Positions 60,829-64,000 of a stretch of 64,000 nt of DNA are shown piece by piece (the stretch's first letter is position 1; each line of letters starts with the position of its first letter). Source of the DNA: Spirosoma sp. (lineage in GTDB: Bacteria; Bacteroidota; Bacteroidia; Cytophagales; Spirosomataceae); NCBI RefSeq assembly GCF_026391055.1, contig NZ_JAPLET010000026.1, positions 186,001 to 250,000 on the forward strand, given 5' to 3'. The notes under the pieces are model-generated. The model had not been told where the DNA came from and did not search any database. It saw only the letters and a program-made list of their open reading frames with translations. The translations under genes were made by a program, and so were the position numbers.

Positions 60829-63186
60829 ATGCTTCAGAACTACTTCAACGTCGCCTGGCGGACGTTGACCAAGAATCGGCTTTATACCGGAATTAACATG
60901 GCGGGTTTGTCCGTCAGTATGGCCGCTTGCTGGCTGATTACGCTGTACGTCTGGAACGAGCTGACCTTCGACCGGTTCCACGAACGCGCCGATTCGATCT
61001 ATCGCGTGATTACCCGGTTTAAAATGACAGGCTCAGACGATGGTCTGGCCGTTTCGAGTACGGATCTTGGCCCCCGACTCCGGCAAACGTATCCTGAGGT
61101 GCTAAAAACCGTCCGGTTCAAGGCCGTTTCGGTAGCAACTATACGAAACAATAATACCCTGACTAACGAAGGGGATGTCTATCAGGTCGATAAAAGCGTT
61201 TTTGATGTTTTCTCCTACCGCCTGCTTTCCGGCAGCAAAACCGCGTTGGATAAGCCGAATAGCGCGGTGCTAACCCGGCAGGTGGCGGAGAAATACTTTG
61301 GAGCAATCGACCCAACCGGAAAAATCCTGCACCTGAATAAGCAACCGTACACAATAACCGGCGTAGTGCAAAACCTGCCGGCCAACACCGACTTACGCTT
61401 TACTATCCTGCTTTCCTGGCAGGATGTACCAGCCACCGCCGAAGACGTATTTGACACTTCCTGCTTTACGTATGTGCTGTTGAACGATAAAACACGGGCC
61501 GATAGCTTTCGCCGGAAACTGGCCCAATTTGACCAGGCACAGGTAGGGCCCCGCATTAAGGCGCTGGGATACGACATTAAGCTTGAGCATCAGCTACAGC
61601 CACTAACCGAACTACACTTCGTTGACGGCCTGTTTGACGATACGCCCAAAGGTAACCGGATGTATCTGGCCATTTTTTCCATCGTAGCCGCGTTTATTCT
61701 GCTTGTAGCCTGCATCAACTACATGAATCTGTACGTAGTTCAGGCCATCAAACGCCAAAAAGAAGTCGGCATCCGAAAAGTAATGGGCGCTGGTAAGCGG
61801 CAGTTACTCGGACAGTTTTTGGGCGAAGCGTTGCTGGTGATGCTCATGAGCACTGTTTTGTCATTGGGAATAATCATGGCTATTCGGCCCCTGTTTGAAC
61901 AGCTTACCGCTATTCCGCTCACCATGCCTGACTGGTCATTGGTGGCCGGTGGCCTGAGTGTATTGGGTGTAGTGGGTCTACTGACGGGCCTGTATCCGGC
62001 CGTCTTTCTCTCGTCGGCGCAGCCGGTGGTTGTGCTGAAGGGTCAATCGGCCGGGGTCGGTCGCCAGTGGACCCGCAAATCGCTGATCGTACTACAATTT
62101 ACCATTTCGGTCATCTTGATCGTCAGTACCCTGGTCGTACGGCAGCAGACGGACTATTTACGGAGCAAAGATCCGGGCTTCACGAAAGAACAGGTGCTGG
62201 TGGTGAACGTACCGCCTGAGGAAGCGATTCGCAAAAAAATGCAGGTGCTAAAAACAACGTTGGCGCAAAACAGCCAGATCGATGCCGTATCGCTGGGACT
62301 AAATCCGATCACGAACGAAATGAAGGCCAGCGTTGTCCGCGAAGCTGGGGGTCAAAAAACAGAGCAGATGGTCTTCTCAGCCCACGTCGACGAGGCTTAC
62401 CTGAACCTACTGAAAATCAAGCTAAAGGCTGGCCGAAATTTCAATCCTGCCATCACCACCGACCAGAAACGGGCAGTCCTGGTCAATGAACGTTTCGTCA
62501 AATGGATGGGTTGGCGGATGAATCAGGCCGTTGGTCAGAACATCAGGTCATCATCGAAGGACTCGCTTACTATCCAGGTAATCGGCGTGGTGCAGGATTA
62601 CCATTTTGCCTCGCTCCACAACCGAATTGAACCAATGATGCTGTCTTACGGCACGAATAATACGCTTAATATGCTGGTTCGCCTCAAGCCCTCCAACGTG
62701 GAACTTGTTCGGTCGGTCTGGGCATCGCTCATTCCGGAATATCCCTTCGAATCCGCTTTTCTGGATACGAGTTTCGACAAGCAGTATCAACAGGAAGCAA
62801 AAGCAGAGACCCTGCTCAGTTGGTTTTCCGGGTTAATCATTCTTATTTCCTGCCTGGGTCTGTTCGGACTGATCGCGTTCACGGCCGAGCAGCGCATTAA
62901 AGAAATTGGCATCCGAAAAGTGCTGGGGGCCACGGTCGGGCAACTCGTAACCCTGCTTGCCCGAGACTTCATGAAGCTGGTAATTATCGGGATTGTCATT
63001 GCCAGCCCAATCGCCTGGTACGCCATGCATCAATGGCTCCAACGTTTTGCCTACCGGACAGACATTGGCTGGTGGACGTTCCTTTGGGCTGGCCTATTGG
63101 CCGTCGGAATTGCGTTACTAACCATTAGTTTCCAGGTGATCAAAGCGGCTTTAATGAACCCCGTAAAATCATTACGGAGCGAGTAA
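60829..63186 (+). CDS. FtsX/MacB-type ABC permease without prefix domain (P12)
   Basis: 785 aa starting MLQNYFNVAWRTLTKNRLYT. TM1: MAGLSVSMAACWLITLYVWNE. Cores: ILLVACINYMNLYVVQAIKRQKEVGIRKVMGAG and CLGLFGLIAFTAEQRIKEIGIRKVLGATVGQLVTLLARDF. End: NPVKSLRSE. It differs from the others in both cores: VVQAIKRQ replaces the TARSxKRA seen nearly everywhere, and LLARDF replaces LLSKDF. It has no prefix, no padR and no sigma-54-like element; a housekeeping-type promoter with an overlapping palindrome stands before it instead. It is the last member of the array and may be regulated independently of P9-P11. Confidence 0.9.
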   Translation: MLQNYFNVAWRTLTKNRLYTGINMAGLSVSMAACWLITLYVWNELTFDRFHERADSIYRVITRFKMTGSDDGLAVSSTDLGPRLRQTYPEVLKTVRFKAVSVATIRNNNTLTNEGDVYQVDKSVFDVFSYRLLSGSKTALDKPNSAVLTRQVAEKYFGAIDPTGKILHLNKQPYTITGVVQNLPANTDLRFTILLSWQDVPATAEDVFDTSCFTYVLLNDKTRADSFRRKLAQFDQAQVGPRIKALGYDIKLEHQLQPLTELHFVDGLFDDTPKGNRMYLAIFSIVAAFILLVACINYMNLYVVQAIKRQKEVGIRKVMGAGKRQLLGQFLGEALLVMLMSTVLSLGIIMAIRPLFEQLTAIPLTMPDWSLVAGGLSVLGVVGLLTGLYPAVFLSSAQPVVVLKGQSAGVGRQWTRKSLIVLQFTISVILIVSTLVVRQQTDYLRSKDPGFTKEQVLVVNVPPEEAIRKKMQVLKTTLAQNSQIDAVSLGLNPITNEMKASVVREAGGQKTEQMVFSAHVDEAYLNLLKIKLKAGRNFNPAITTDQKRAVLVNERFVKWMGWRMNQAVGQNIRSSSKDSLTIQVIGVVQDYHFASLHNRIEPMMLSYGTNNTLNMLVRLKPSNVELVRSVWASLIPEYPFESAFLDTSFDKQYQQEAKAETLLSWFSGLIILISCLGLFGLIAFTAEQRIKEIGIRKVLGATVGQLVTLLARDFMKLVIIGIVIASPIAWYAMHQWLQRFAYRTDIGWWTFLWAGLLAVGIALLTISFQVIKAALMNPVKSLRSE

Positions 63187-63314
63187 GACAGCCTGCAACC
63201 CAACGATTAAACTACCCGCTTTCCTATCAGCAAGGAGTACACAGCCGCTTGGGCATTCGCCATACCCCGGTCAGTTACTCACCCTAGCCGTGAGGGTAAG
63301 GTAGAATGGCTTTT

Positions 63315-64000
63315 TTAGCATCCACCACTTCTGAGAATGGCATACATCACGTTGCCTGAAACGGATAAATTGAAGACCTTACCGTTTATAGAGGGGACTA
63401 CCAGCTTCCAGTTTTTACCTTTGTCTAATGATCTGAAAATACCGGCAGGATGCCCACAAAAGAACGAATCACCTACCTGGACAATGGAGGAAGTGAGGAA
63501 ACTTGCGGGCAAGTTCGCATCAATAGGCTGCCAGGTTTTACCACCATCGTAGGAGGTTCGTACTCGTCTGGTCTCCGACTGTGTATTGTAACTGATCGCA
63601 GCGAATCCACCGTTGATGCGCTCTATAGCGATACCCACACCACCTTCACTAATGACAACATCCCAGTTTTCGCCATCATCGGTCGATCTAATAATCCCTC
63701 CCTGACTCGTCGCCAGCAGTACACCGTTTGACTCGACCATTTTTATTACCCACCCTCCGGTATGAACGTGTTGCCAGGTTTTTCCGCTGTCAGTGGATTT
63801 AAAAAGGCCCCTGTCGGAGCCGATGAAAACGGCCCCTCCACTTGTTTCAAACACGGTGCGTACCTGTTTCTCCTGCGAATTCGTGTACGTTGGCAACCAT
63901 AGATTCGTTCCGTTTATTTTTTTCAAAAATTGACCATCTTGGTAATTGTAGGCAAATACCCCATTCTTACCGGGAGCAATGCTGCCACGTTCGGCAGGGA
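63315..64000 (-). CDS. Asp-box (BNR-like) beta-propeller protein, partial (N-terminus beyond right edge)
   Basis: The frame is open to the right edge; about 228 codons are visible, ending at a stop at 63315. A TTG near 63926 is internal, not the start. At least four Asp-box motifs (SxDxGxxW) are readable: GLFKSTDSGKTW, GIIRSTDDGENW, VRTSYDGGKTW and GIFRSLDKGKNW, spaced 40-50 residues apart, one per propeller blade. Proteins of this type include sialidase-fold, VPS10-like and YCF48-like families, often exported. No catalytic residues of a sialidase are visible in this part. It is convergent with P12, with 128 bp between and no recognised terminator. Function cannot be assigned. Confidence 0.83.
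   Translation of the reverse strand, partial: PAERGSIAPGKNGVFAYNYQDGQFLKKINGTNLWLPTYTNSQEKQVRTVFETSGGAVFIGSDRGLFKSTDSGKTWQHVHTGGWVIKMVESNGVLLATSQGGIIRSTDDGENWDVVISEGGVGIAIERINGGFAAISYNTQSETRRVRTSYDGGKTWQPIDANLPASFLTSSIVQVGDSFFCGHPAGIFRSLDKGKNWKLVVPSINGKVFNLSVSGNVMYAILRSGGC

Noticed and set aside
63926-63928. TTG as the start of the Asp-box protein
   Set aside because: The frame is open and propeller-like sequence continues to the right edge, so the codon is internal.
1-64000. Long open frames on the strand opposite the permease and cytochrome genes
   Set aside because: They are antisense shadows of GC-rich coding regions, without domain similarity, start context or operon logic.
1-64000. 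tRNA, rRNA, riboswitch, integrase, transposase or CRISPR genes
   Set aside because: None was recognised on reading either strand; structured motifs found are hairpins and palindromes only.

Overview
The window looks like a chromosomal segment of a Bacteroidota bacterium, most likely a cytophagalean close to Spirosoma and its relatives. The support is a SusC/SusD pair, several promoters of the -33 TTTG / -7 TAnnTTT type, little sign of Shine-Dalgarno sites, Asp-box and planctomycete-type cytochrome proteins, and a large family of FtsX-like permeases partnered with PadR regulators. No rRNA, tRNA, CRISPR, transposase or integrase was seen.

Layout. (1) 1-12637, minus strand: a six-gene run susC, susD, PSD1-type cytochrome, DUF1501, PSD1-type cytochrome, DUF1501 (the last cut by the left edge). 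It is divergent from a GntR-family regulator (13106-14122), and a 20-bp perfect inverted repeat lies in the shared upstream region. (2) 14228-16621, minus strand: an envelope-stress-like pair (LiaF-like toast-rack protein, PspC protein) and a TrpF-like TIM barrel that lacks the TrpF catalytic residues. A 40-bp-stem hairpin separates this block from the regulator. (3) 16713-63186, plus strand: an array of twelve full-length FtsX/MacB-type permeases, one truncated permease and five padR genes. The array is interrupted by a DoxX-like/HxlR pair, an AT-rich metabolic island with two AraC regulators (33372-39552), an M3 peptidase and a beta-lactamase-fold hydrolase. (4) 63315-64000, minus strand: the C-terminal part of an Asp-box beta-propeller protein.

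The main observation is regulatory. Each of the five padR genes, and also the padR-less permease pair at 39787-44680, is preceded by the same cassette: two 16-bp palindrome-like sites (consensus TGTCCR-N4-YGGACA) spaced 20-22 bp apart, then 55 or 64-65 bp, then a sigma-54-like -24/-12 element (TGGCA-N2-GCATTTGY). The two spacer classes differ by about one helical turn. This is the layout of an enhancer-binding-protein / RpoN promoter, and it suggests that the scattered permease operons form one regulon controlled from outside the window. No ABC ATPase is encoded here, so the permeases must borrow one or work without one.

Modules read as: padR-P1-P2; padR-P3-P4; padR-P5; P6-P7 (no padR); padR-P8-serine hydrolase; padR-P9-P10-P11; and P12 on its own housekeeping-type promoter, whose spacing matches that of the truncated permease. 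Nine permeases carry an N-terminal prefix domain of about 75 residues. Every permease directly behind a padR has it.
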